Assembly (NCBI RefSeq): GCF_003865135.1
Contig: NZ_BHZC01000001.1
Location: 6,014,001-6,078,000, forward strand
Source of the DNA: Streptomyces chrestomyceticus JCM 4735
GTDB taxonomy: Bacteria > Actinomycetota > Actinomycetes > Streptomycetales > Streptomycetaceae
Length of the DNA: 64,000 nucleotides
Direction: 5' to 3'
The notes under the pieces are model-generated. The model did not search any database, had not been told where the DNA came from, and saw only the letters and a program-made list of their open reading frames with translations. The position numbers were made by a program, and so were the translations under genes. Within the stretch, counting starts at the first letter, position 1. Each line of letters begins with the position of its first letter. Shown piece by piece: positions 43,964-51,997 of this stretch.

Positions 43964-45181
43964 GTGCGCGTACGTTCCGCGGTTGTCCGTGTCACCGCAG
44001 CAGTGCTGGCCGCCGGCTGTCTCACGGCGTGCGCCGAAGGGGCACCGGCGGGGCCGGACCGGGCGGCACCGGCCGCCGCGGACTCGGCCACCTCGGCCAC
44101 CGCGGGCCGGACCGCCTCGTCCGCCACCGGACCGGGAACGTCCGCCGCGCGGCCGGATACATCCGCAGCCTCGGCACGTACGGGCCAGAACGACCGCTCC
44201 TCGGCCGCAGGCGGACATCCCTGCTCTCCGTCCGTCTCCATCGACCGCTACTCCGACGCCCTGGACAAGACCACCTTCCAGGGCACCTTCGTGGGCAACC
44301 TCTCCGCACTCACCCGCGACACCGACGGCTCCCTCGCCGCCCTCTCCGACCGTTCCGTACTGATCGGGCTGGACGGACGGAGCCACCGGCCGGTACGGGC
44401 AACCAAGATCGTTGACGAGAAGGGCGCCGTCCTCGACGCCGAGGGCCTGGCCGTCGAACCGGGCGGGCGCTACCTCGTCTCGTCCGAGACCGAACCTTCC
44501 GTGCGGCGCTACGACCGTTCCGGCGCGCTCCTCGGACGGCTGCCCCTCTCCAAGGCGCTCCAGGTCGAGCCGGCCGGGCGCGCACAGTCCAACCTGACCT
44601 TCGAGGGCCTCACGCTCGCTCCCGGCGGCCGCACGCTGACCGCCGCCATGGAAGGACAGCTCACCGGCGACGGCAAGGACAGCGCGGGCCGGCCCCTGCT
44701 GCGCTTCCAGACCTGGCAGCGTCAGGGCGGCGGATCGCGTCCCGCCCCCTACCGGCTGAGCAGGCAGTACGCATACCCGGTGGACGCCGGACTGGGCATC
44801 TCCGAGATCGCCGCGCTCCCCGACGGCCGGCTGCTCGTCCTGGAACGCGGCTTCACCGCCGGCGTCGGCAATACGGTGCGCCTCTACCTCGCCGACCCGC
44901 GCCGGGCGAGCGACGTCAGCGGCGTCGCCGGACTGCCGGGAGGCAAGGCCGTACGCCCCGCCCACAAGAAGCTCCTCGCCGACCTCGGCGCCTGCCCCTC
45001 CCTGGGCGCTCCCGCGCACCAGCCGCAGACCAATCCGCTGCTGGACAACATCGAGGGCATGGCGATCACCGGCCGCGCGCCCGGCGGACGGCTGCGTGTC
45101 CTCCTGGTCAGCGACGACAACGAGAGCCCGAAGCAGATCACCCGCCTGTACAGCCTGACGGTGCGGCCCGGCGGCCGTTAA
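43964..45181 (+). CDS. Lipoprotein with phytase-like esterase domain
   Basis: Predicted surface lipoprotein, 405 aa. The GTG at 43964 follows GGGAGG. The signal ends in a lipobox (VLAAGCLTAC) with Cys near residue 19, followed by an Ala/Thr/Ser-rich spacer of about 60 residues. The globular part belongs to the esterase-like activity of phytase family: FVGNLSALTRDTDGSLAALS, VLDAEGLAVEPGGRYLVSSE, SNLTFEGLTLAPGGRTLTAA and LLDNIEGMAITGR, beta-propeller-like strands with conserved E-G. Possible phosphoesterase acting outside the cell; substrate unproven. Lies between the PBP and the ABC exporter genes. Confidence 0.9.
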   Translation: MRVRSAVVRVTAAVLAAGCLTACAEGAPAGPDRAAPAAADSATSATAGRTASSATGPGTSAARPDTSAASARTGQNDRSSAAGGHPCSPSVSIDRYSDALDKTTFQGTFVGNLSALTRDTDGSLAALSDRSVLIGLDGRSHRPVRATKIVDEKGAVLDAEGLAVEPGGRYLVSSETEPSVRRYDRSGALLGRLPLSKALQVEPAGRAQSNLTFEGLTLAPGGRTLTAAMEGQLTGDGKDSAGRPLLRFQTWQRQGGGSRPAPYRLSRQYAYPVDAGLGISEIAALPDGRLLVLERGFTAGVGNTVRLYLADPRRASDVSGVAGLPGGKAVRPAHKKLLADLGACPSLGAPAHQPQTNPLLDNIEGMAITGRAPGGRLRVLLVSDDNESPKQITRLYSLTVRPGGR

Positions 45182-45184
45182 TCG

Positions 45185-45197
45185 TTGACGGCGTCAA
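45185..45197. promoter_or_regulatory. TTGAC-N3-GTCAA palindrome upstream of the ABC exporter gene
   Basis: TTGACGGCGTCAA begins just after the lipoprotein stop and 94 bp upstream of the exporter start. It differs at one base from one of the two elements before the MarR-GNAT gene (56443-56455). A separate hairpin GCAGCGG / CCGCTGC lies at 45221-45242. Confidence 0.5.
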
Positions 45198-45291
45198 GGG
45201 TTTTCTCGTTCCCGATTGTTGCAGCGGGATGAAATCCGCTGCCCACGGCGTTGGTGCCTCCTGGTGAACGACGAGACGCGGGAGGCAGCGC

Positions 45292-48200
45292 GTGACGGGG
45301 ACGGGGAGCGGTCCAGCGGAAAAGGGCGGCGGCTGGGCGCGGCGGCTGACGCGCCTGTGCTGGCAGTACAAGAAGGACGTACTGCTCGCACTCGGTTCGT
45401 CACTCGCCGGAATGGGCGTGATGGCCCTCGTCCCGCTCATTCCGAAGCTGATCATCGATGATGTCATCGTCAGCCACGACCGCCCGCTCGCCCCGTGGGC
45501 GACCCTGCTGGTCGTTGCCGCACTCGCCGTCTACGCGCTGACGTACGTACGCCGCTATTACGGCGGACGGCTGGCGCTCGACGTCCAGCACGATCTGCGC
45601 ACCCGGATGTTCCGGTCGATCGCGCGGCTGGACGGGCACCGGCAGGACGAACTGAGCACCGGCCAGGTCGTCGGCCGGGCCACCAGCGACCTGCAGCTCA
45701 TCCAGAGCCTGCTGTTCATGCTGCCGATGATGATCGGGAACGTACTGCTCTTCGCGATCTCGCTGGTCGTGATGGTGGTGCTCTCCCCGCTGCTCACCGT
45801 CGTCGCCCTGGCCGTCGCCCCCGCCCTGTGGTTCATCGCCCAGCGCAGCCGCAACCGTCTCTACCCCGCCACCTGGTACGCGCAGGGCCAGGCCGCCGCC
45901 GTCGCGGGCGTCGTCGACGGCGCGGTCTCCGGCGTCCGCGTCGTCAAGGGCTTCGGCCAGGAGGAGCAGGAGACCGCCAAGTTGCGTACGGCCGGCCGCC
46001 GCCTCTTCGCCGGCCGGCTCCGTACCGTACGGATGAACGCCCGCTACACCCCCGCCCTCCAGGCCGTGCCCTCGCTCGGACAGGTCGCCATGCTGGCCCT
46101 CGGCGGCTGGCTGGCCACCAACGGGCAGATCACCCTCGGCACCTTCGTCGCCTTCTCCACCTACCTCGCGCAGCTTGTCGCGCCCGTGCGGATGCTCGCG
46201 ATGATGCTGACCGTCGGACAGCAGGCACGGGCCGGCGTGGAGCGGGTCTTCGAACTCGTCGACACCGAGCCGATGATCGAAGAGCGCCAGGACGCGCTCG
46301 AACTCCCCGCCGACGCGCCGGCCACCGTCGAGTTCGAGCACGTCTCCTTCGGCTACGGCAACGGGCGGCCCGTACTGGAGGACTTCTCGCTGCGCATCGA
46401 GCCCGGCGAGACCGTCGCCGTCGTCGGCACGTCCGGCAGCGGCAAGTCCACCGTCTCGCTGCTGCTGCCCCGTTTCTACGACGTGACCGCGGGCCGAGTC
46501 CTGGTCGGCGGCCACGACGTACGCGATCTGAGCCTCGCGTCGCTGCGCGCGGCCATCGGCCTCGTACCGGAGAACAGCTTCCTGTTCTCCGACTCCCTGC
46601 GCGACAACATCGCCTACGGAACCCCGGACGCCACCGACGAGCAGATACGTATCGCCGCGCGTGCCGCACAGGCCGACGGCTTCATATCCGCCCTGCCGGA
46701 CGGGTACGACACCGAGGTCGGCGAACAGGGCCTGACCCTGTCCGGCGGCCAGCGTCAGCGCGTCGCGCTGGCGCGCGCGATCCTCACCGACCCGCGACTG
46801 CTGGTCCTGGACGACGCGACCTCCGCCGTCGACGCCCGCGTCGAGCACGAGATACACGAGGCCCTGCGTGGAGTGATGGCGGGCCGTACGACGCTGCTGA
46901 TCGCCCACCGCGCCTCCACCCTCGCCCTCGCCGACCGCGTCGCAGTCCTGGACGGCGGCCGACTGGTCGACATCGGCACGCGCGAGGAACTGGAGAGCCG
47001 CTGCGAGCTGTACCGCCGGCTGCTGACCGATCCGGACGAGCTGGGCGCCACCGGCGAGCCAAGCGGTGCCGACGAGCTGGGTGGGACCGATGGGATGGGA
47101 GATACGGGCGAGCCGGGCGGTACCAGCCTGGAGCGCCCCGGCTTCGGCGGTGAGTCCGCGACGAGCGGCCTGCTGGAACGCCCGGTCACGGCGGATTCCG
47201 GCGCCGCCGCTCCGTCCGCGGCGGCCCCCGACCACCGCATCGACGGCATCACTCCCCATCTGTGGAAGCGCGCCGACGCAGAAGCTGCCACGGAGCCCGA
47301 CGGGAAAACCGGCCCGGCCGCCGGAACCACCGAAGCCGCGCCCGGCATGTCCGCCGACCCGGAACTCCTCGCCCGGGTCGCCGCCCTCCCGCCCGCGACC
47401 GACACCCCCGACATAGACGAGGAACAGGCCGCTCGCCCGGAGAAGTCCTACGGCCTGCGCCGGCTCCTGCGCGGTTTCGGCGGCCCGCTGGCCGTCGCTC
47501 TCGCCCTGGTCGCCGTCGACGCCGTCGCCGGACTGCTGCTTCCGGTCCTCATCCGGCACGGCATCGACGACGGCGTACGGCGCGCACAACTGGTGGGTGT
47601 CTGGACGGCTGCCGGCCTCGCGCTGTTCGTCGTACTCGCCCAGTGGGCGGCCCAGATCGGCTCGAACCGCATGACGGGCCGCACCGGCGAACGTGTCCTC
47701 TACTCGCTGCGCGTCAAGATCTTCGCGCAGCTCCAGCGCCTCGGCCTCGACTACTACGAGCGCGAACTGACCGGCAAGATCATGACCCGGATGACGACGG
47801 ACGTGGACGCCCTGTCCACGTTCCTGCAGACCGGCCTGGTCACCGCCGTCGTCTCCGTACTGACCTTCTTCGGCATCCTCGTCGCGCTCCTGGTCATCGA
47901 CGTCCAACTGGCCCTGGTCGTCTTCGCCACCCTCCCGCCGCTGATCATCGGTACGTACTTCTTCCGCAAGCAGAGCGTGAAGGCGTACGAACTCGCCCGC
48001 GAACGCATCAGCGTCGTCAACGGCGACCTCCAGGAGAGCGTCGCCGGACTGCGGATCGTGCAGGCCTTCCGCCGCGAGCGCAGCGGCGCCGACCGGTTCG
48101 CGGAACGCAGCCACGCCTACCGCGCGGCCCGCATCCGCGGCCAATTCCTGATCTCGGTCTACTTCCCGTTCGTCCAGTTGCTGTCCTCCGTCGCCGCGGC

Positions 48201-49290
48201 GCTCGTCCTGATCGTCGGCGCGGGCCGGGTCGGCGCCGGCACCCTCACGGCGGGCGCGCTGGTCGCGTACCTGCTGTACATCGACCTGTTCTTCGCCCCC
48301 GTACAGCAGCTCTCGCAGGTCTTCGACGGCTACCAGCAGGCCGCTGTCTCGCTCGGCCGCATCCAGGAACTGCTGCGCGAACCGACCACCACACCCCAGG
48401 CCGAGAATCCGCGCGAGGTGCGAGAGCTGGCGGGCGAGATCACCTTCGAGGACGTGCACTTCCGGTACGGGGGAGCCGCCTCCGAAACCGAAACGGGAAC
48501 CGTCGCCGAAGCATCGACTGCCTCAAACAACTCGCACGCCTCCAACAGCTCCAACGCCTCCCACGGCTCCGGCAGCTCCCACGACTCCACCGTCACAGCC
48601 CTCTCCGGTATCAACCTGACCATCCCCGCCGGGCAGACCGTCGCCTTCGTCGGTGAGACCGGCGCGGGCAAGTCCACCCTGGTCAAGCTGGTGGCGCGGT
48701 TCTACGACCCGACCGCGGGCACCGTCCGCGTCGACGGTACGGATCTGCGCGAACTGGATCTCACCGGCTACCGGCACCGCCTCGGCGTCGTACCGCAGGA
48801 GTCCTACCTGTTCGCCGGTACGGTGCGCGACGCCATCGCGTACGGGCGGCCGGACGCCACCGACGCCGAGGTGGAGGCCGCGGCCCGGTCGGTCGGCGCG
48901 CACGACATGATCGCCGGGCTGGACGGCGGCTACCTCCACGAGGTCGCCGAACGCGGCCGTAACCTTTCCGCAGGCCAGCGCCAACTGCTCGCGCTCGCCC
49001 GCGCCGAACTCGTCGACCCCGACATCCTGTTGCTCGACGAAGCCACCGCCGCGCTCGACCTGGCCACCGAGGCCGCCGTCAACGAGGCCACGGACCGGCT
49101 GTCGGGACGGCGTACGACGCTCGTCGTGGCGCACCGCCTGACCACCGCGGCCCGCGCCGACCGGGTCGTGGTCCTCGCCCACGGCCGGGTCGCCGAGGAC
49201 GGCACCCACGCCGAACTCCTGGCCAGGGGTGGTCGCTACGCCGAACTGTGGCGCACGTTCACGGGTGAGGAAGAGCCGGTGGCCGCCTGA
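45292..49290 (+). CDS. Fused two-half ABC exporter (TMD-NBD-TMD-NBD)
   Basis: Single polypeptide of 1332 aa containing two complete ABC exporter halves, which are usually separate genes. GTG start with GGGAGG upstream. Half 1 (about 1-590): six TM helices, Walker A GTSGSGKST (about 379), signature LSGGQRQRVALARAI (about 483), Walker B LLVLDDATSAVD with Asp508 in the catalytic Glu position. A low-complexity Gly/Thr/Glu linker of about 120 residues follows. Half 2 (from about 710): six TM helices, Walker A GETGAGKST (about 1121), variant signature LSAGQ (about 1225), Walker B ILLLDEATAALD with Glu1250. A Ser/Asn/His-rich insert (about 1060-1100) sits just before the Walker A region of half 2. 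The asymmetry matches heterodimeric exporters with one degenerate ATP site. Probable multidrug or lipid exporter. Confidence 0.95.
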   Translation: MTGTGSGPAEKGGGWARRLTRLCWQYKKDVLLALGSSLAGMGVMALVPLIPKLIIDDVIVSHDRPLAPWATLLVVAALAVYALTYVRRYYGGRLALDVQHDLRTRMFRSIARLDGHRQDELSTGQVVGRATSDLQLIQSLLFMLPMMIGNVLLFAISLVVMVVLSPLLTVVALAVAPALWFIAQRSRNRLYPATWYAQGQAAAVAGVVDGAVSGVRVVKGFGQEEQETAKLRTAGRRLFAGRLRTVRMNARYTPALQAVPSLGQVAMLALGGWLATNGQITLGTFVAFSTYLAQLVAPVRMLAMMLTVGQQARAGVERVFELVDTEPMIEERQDALELPADAPATVEFEHVSFGYGNGRPVLEDFSLRIEPGETVAVVGTSGSGKSTVSLLLPRFYDVTAGRVLVGGHDVRDLSLASLRAAIGLVPENSFLFSDSLRDNIAYGTPDATDEQIRIAARAAQADGFISALPDGYDTEVGEQGLTLSGGQRQRVALARAILTDPRLLVLDDATSAVDARVEHEIHEALRGVMAGRTTLLIAHRASTLALADRVAVLDGGRLVDIGTREELESRCELYRRLLTDPDELGATGEPSGADELGGTDGMGDTGEPGGTSLERPGFGGESATSGLLERPVTADSGAAAPSAAAPDHRIDGITPHLWKRADAEAATEPDGKTGPAAGTTEAAPGMSADPELLARVAALPPATDTPDIDEEQAARPEKSYGLRRLLRGFGGPLAVALALVAVDAVAGLLLPVLIRHGIDDGVRRAQLVGVWTAAGLALFVVLAQWAAQIGSNRMTGRTGERVLYSLRVKIFAQLQRLGLDYYERELTGKIMTRMTTDVDALSTFLQTGLVTAVVSVLTFFGILVALLVIDVQLALVVFATLPPLIIGTYFFRKQSVKAYELARERISVVNGDLQESVAGLRIVQAFRRERSGADRFAERSHAYRAARIRGQFLISVYFPFVQLLSSVAAALVLIVGAGRVGAGTLTAGALVAYLLYIDLFFAPVQQLSQVFDGYQQAAVSLGRIQELLREPTTTPQAENPREVRELAGEITFEDVHFRYGGAASETETGTVAEASTASNNSHASNSSNASHGSGSSHDSTVTALSGINLTIPAGQTVAFVGETGAGKSTLVKLVARFYDPTAGTVRVDGTDLRELDLTGYRHRLGVVPQESYLFAGTVRDAIAYGRPDATDAEVEAAARSVGAHDMIAGLDGGYLHEVAERGRNLSAGQRQLLALARAELVDPDILLLDEATAALDLATEAAVNEATDRLSGRRTTLVVAHRLTTAARADRVVVLAHGRVAEDGTHAELLARGGRYAELWRTFTGEEEPVAA

Positions 49291-49322
49291 GCGCCCGCCG
49301 CGACACCCTGACCGCCGAGGTG

Positions 49323-49370
49323 CCGTACGTATCGCCGTCCGGCCGACCGTACGTATCGCCGTCCGGCCGA
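49323..49370. repeat. Perfect 24-bp tandem duplication upstream of the S37 peptidase gene
   Basis: Two exact adjacent 24-bp copies (49323-49346, 49347-49370), each beginning CCGTACGTATCG and ending GTCCGGCCGA. A GGCCGGC-rich run follows at about 49421-49443. The 265-bp spacer holds no gene. Confidence 0.9.
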
Positions 49371-49555
49371 CCGTGCGCGTCGTCGCCCGGTCGGCCACCG
49401 AGCTGACCGGACGCCGGACGGCCGGCGGCCGGCGGCCGGCGGCGCGACCATCTGCCACCACTACCACCGCTCCTCCCCGAAAAGAAGGGGCTGGTGGGAC
49501 CGTTGCCGCGCCGATAGGTTCACCCCGACCTTTGCTATCCCAAGGGGAGGGTGCA

Positions 49556-50977
49556 ATGCGCAAGGCCATCAGATGCCTGCTGTCATTCGCGGTGCTCATA
49601 GGCACGGCGAGTGCGGGCACGGCGTCGGCGACCGCGGCCACCGTCGCGAAGCCGAAGGCGACCGACATCAAGGACCGGATCCTGGCTATCCCGGGGATGA
49701 GTCTCGTCCAGGAGAAGCCGGTCGACGGCTACCGCTTCTTCGTCCTGAACTACACCCAGCCGATCGACCACGAGCACCCCTCCAAGGGGACCTTCCAGCA
49801 GCGGCTGACCCTGCTGCACAAGTCCGTCGACCGGCCCACGGTCTTCTTCACCTCGGGCTACAACCTCAACACGGACGTACGGCGCAGCGAGCCGACGCAG
49901 ATCATCGACGGCAACCAGGTGTCGATGGAGTACCGGTACTTCACGCCGTCGCGGCCGCAGCCCGCCGACTGGAAGAAGCTCACCATCCGGCAGGCGGCCA
50001 ACGACCAGCACCGCATCTTCAAGGCGCTGCACCGGATCTACGACCGGAACTGGATATCCACCGGCGGCAGCAAGGGCGGCATGACCGCCACGTATTACCG
50101 CCGCTTCTTCCCGGACGACATGGACGGCACCGTCGCCTACGTCGCGCCGAACGACGTGAACAACAAGGAGGACTCGGCGTACGACCGGTTCTTCCGCACC
50201 GTCGGCACCGCCCAGTGCCGCAAGGACCTCGCGGCGGTGGAGCGCGAGGCGCTGCTGCGTCGTGGCGAGATCGTCAACCGCTACACGAAGTGGGCGCAGG
50301 ACAACAAGAAGACCTTCAAGCTCGTCGGCACCATCGACAAGGCGTACGAGGTTCTCGTCACCGACCTGGTGTTCGGCTTCTGGCAGTACCAGCCGGCTGC
50401 CACCGCCTGCCCCGAGGTCCCCAAGAAGACCGCCACCACGGACGAACTGTGGAAGTGGATCGACAAGGTCGGCGGCTTCGACAGCTACACCGACCAGGGC
50501 CTTGAGCGCAATCTGCCGTACTACTACCAGGCGGGCACCCAGCTCGGCGAGCCCAGCTACAAGTACGACCACCTCAAGGACCTGCTGCGCTACCCGGGAA
50601 TTAACAACTCCCGGACGTTTGTGCCGCGTGACATCCCCCTGCACTTCGACAAGAACGCGATGCGGGACGTGGACCGTTGGGTGCGCCACCACGGCGAGCG
50701 CATGATGTTTGTCAACGGTGAGTGGGACCCGTGGAGCTCCGAGCCGTTCCGGCTGGGCTCCGGTTCCGAGGACTCGTACGTCTACAAGGTCCCCGGCGGC
50801 AACCACGGCTCGAACATCGCGAAGCTGCGGGAGGCCGACCGTAAGGCGGCGACCGAGGCCCTGCTCGACTGGGCGGACGTCGACGCTCCGCAGGGCGCCT
50901 CGGCCGCGCCGCTGGCTCCGTACGACAAGAAGCTGGACAAGCGGGACGACTCGAAGATGCAGATGCTGCGTCCGTGA
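49556..50977 (+). CDS. Secreted S37-family (PS-10) serine peptidase, tripeptidyl-aminopeptidase type
   Basis: Exported serine peptidase, 473 aa. The start at 49556 follows AAGGGGAGGG; the longer frame from 49229 runs over repeats and is rejected. The signal is RCLLSFAVLIGTASAGTASA. Features of the family are NYTQPIDHEHPSKGTFQQRL and FFTSGYNLNT. The nucleophile elbow is TGGSKGGMTA (Ser about 172), the Asp is in FVNGEWDPWS and the His in PGGNHGSNIA. Probably cleaves small peptides or tripeptides from N-termini outside the hyphae. Some databases label such proteins S28-like. Monocistronic in appearance. Confidence 0.93.
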   Translation: MRKAIRCLLSFAVLIGTASAGTASATAATVAKPKATDIKDRILAIPGMSLVQEKPVDGYRFFVLNYTQPIDHEHPSKGTFQQRLTLLHKSVDRPTVFFTSGYNLNTDVRRSEPTQIIDGNQVSMEYRYFTPSRPQPADWKKLTIRQAANDQHRIFKALHRIYDRNWISTGGSKGGMTATYYRRFFPDDMDGTVAYVAPNDVNNKEDSAYDRFFRTVGTAQCRKDLAAVEREALLRRGEIVNRYTKWAQDNKKTFKLVGTIDKAYEVLVTDLVFGFWQYQPAATACPEVPKKTATTDELWKWIDKVGGFDSYTDQGLERNLPYYYQAGTQLGEPSYKYDHLKDLLRYPGINNSRTFVPRDIPLHFDKNAMRDVDRWVRHHGERMMFVNGEWDPWSSEPFRLGSGSEDSYVYKVPGGNHGSNIAKLREADRKAATEALLDWADVDAPQGASAAPLAPYDKKLDKRDDSKMQMLRP

Positions 50978-50994
50978 TGTCGTCGCGCGGTGTG

Positions 50995-51036
50995 TGACGC
51001 GTTTCGTGTGACGCGTGGCGTATGACGCGAGATGCG
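50995..51036. repeat. Three 14-bp imperfect tandem repeats after the peptidase gene
   Basis: TGACGCGTTTCGTG, TGACGCGTGGCGTA and TGACGCGAGATGCG follow one another in the spacer between convergent genes. Confidence 0.75.
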
Positions 51037-51074
51037 TTACGGGTGAGGGGCGGTCTGAAGCACGGGCCGTCGGT

Positions 51075-51740
51075 TCACAGGCGGCGGGCGCACCCTACTG
51101 GTGCCCCGCCGCCCAACTGTACGTACAAGTCCGTGTCGGCCGGGCAGGCAGCACGGGTGCGGACCGCCGCTGTCACGGTGAACTGCGGGGCATGGGCGCC
51201 CGAACCGTCACAGGCGGTCTCTTTCACCTCGCCCTGCCGCGATGGCCGGACGCAGTCCCCGACGATGGTGCGCGGGCCGCCGCCCCCGCCGGGATCACCG
51301 GGATGCGGCGCTTCCAGATTGCGCATACAGGCGTAGCCCTGCGGTACCGCGCCGTCGCCGTTCTCGCGAGAATTCTTGTCGGAAGCGGGGCGGCGCGCGC
51401 TGATGTGCAGCACGAAGTCCGTCCGTTCCGGACACAGCGGACCCTGTGACTGCGGGCCGTCATACCGGGAGAGCACCAGGGCCGCGGCCCTCTCGCTGCG
51501 GCAGGACACTTGGTAGAAGACGGTACGTCCGCGGCTGCTGCACGTACCCGGGGCGAGAAACGTGGCTACCGGAGACGGGGACGCGGCCGCCGCCCCGCCA
51601 CTTCCGTCCCCTTGCGCATTTCCGTCACCGTTCGCGGCCGAGCCACTGCCGTCGCGCTGGCAGGCGGACAACGTCACGAGCAGCAGAGCCGCCGCCACGC
51701 AACCCACGGTGCTGCTCCCGAACCCCTTGACCCTGCGCAT
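51075..51740 (-). CDS. Lipoprotein of unknown function
   Basis: Predicted membrane-anchored extracellular protein, 221 aa. The start at 51740 has a GGGGGCC leader; the longer frame to 51938 adds an improbable Arg-rich head. The signal is followed by the lipobox LVTLSAC (Cys near residue 27) and a Gly/Ser/Asp-rich spacer. The mature part contains eight or more Cys residues (PGTCSSRGRTVFYQVSCRSE, GPLCPERTDF, QGYACMRNLEAPHPGDPGGG, VGDCVRPSRQGEVKETACDG), probably disulfide-bonded. Blocks such as VGDCVRP...KETACDG resemble septum-formation or DUF-type lipoproteins of Streptomyces. Function not recognised. Convergent with the peptidase gene. Confidence 0.82.
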   Translation of the reverse strand: MRRVKGFGSSTVGCVAAALLLVTLSACQRDGSGSAANGDGNAQGDGSGGAAAASPSPVATFLAPGTCSSRGRTVFYQVSCRSERAAALVLSRYDGPQSQGPLCPERTDFVLHISARRPASDKNSRENGDGAVPQGYACMRNLEAPHPGDPGGGGGPRTIVGDCVRPSRQGEVKETACDGSGAHAPQFTVTAAVRTRAACPADTDLYVQLGGGAPVGCARRL

Positions 51741-51997
51741 CGCGGCCCCCTGCGTTCCCCGGTGCGTGCACCTCAGCCTGGCCCGCCCATTCGGGCGCAC
51801 GCCAGGCGTAACGGGCGCATTGCGCACGAGGTACGGGCCGCGCAGTACGCAGCGCTGCGGGGCCGGCGGTACACGGTCCGTACGGAGCCCGGCAGCGCCA
51901 AAGCTCCGTACGCGTGTTCCCGTCGATACTGCGGGCACTGTTGACGCTGCCGGTGCCGCTGATGCCTCTGTCGCCGTCGGCTCAGCATGTCAGCGCA

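Noticed and set aside
45400..48459. 1019-codon minus-strand frame under the ABC exporter gene
   Set aside because: Antisense shadow of a clear ABC exporter.
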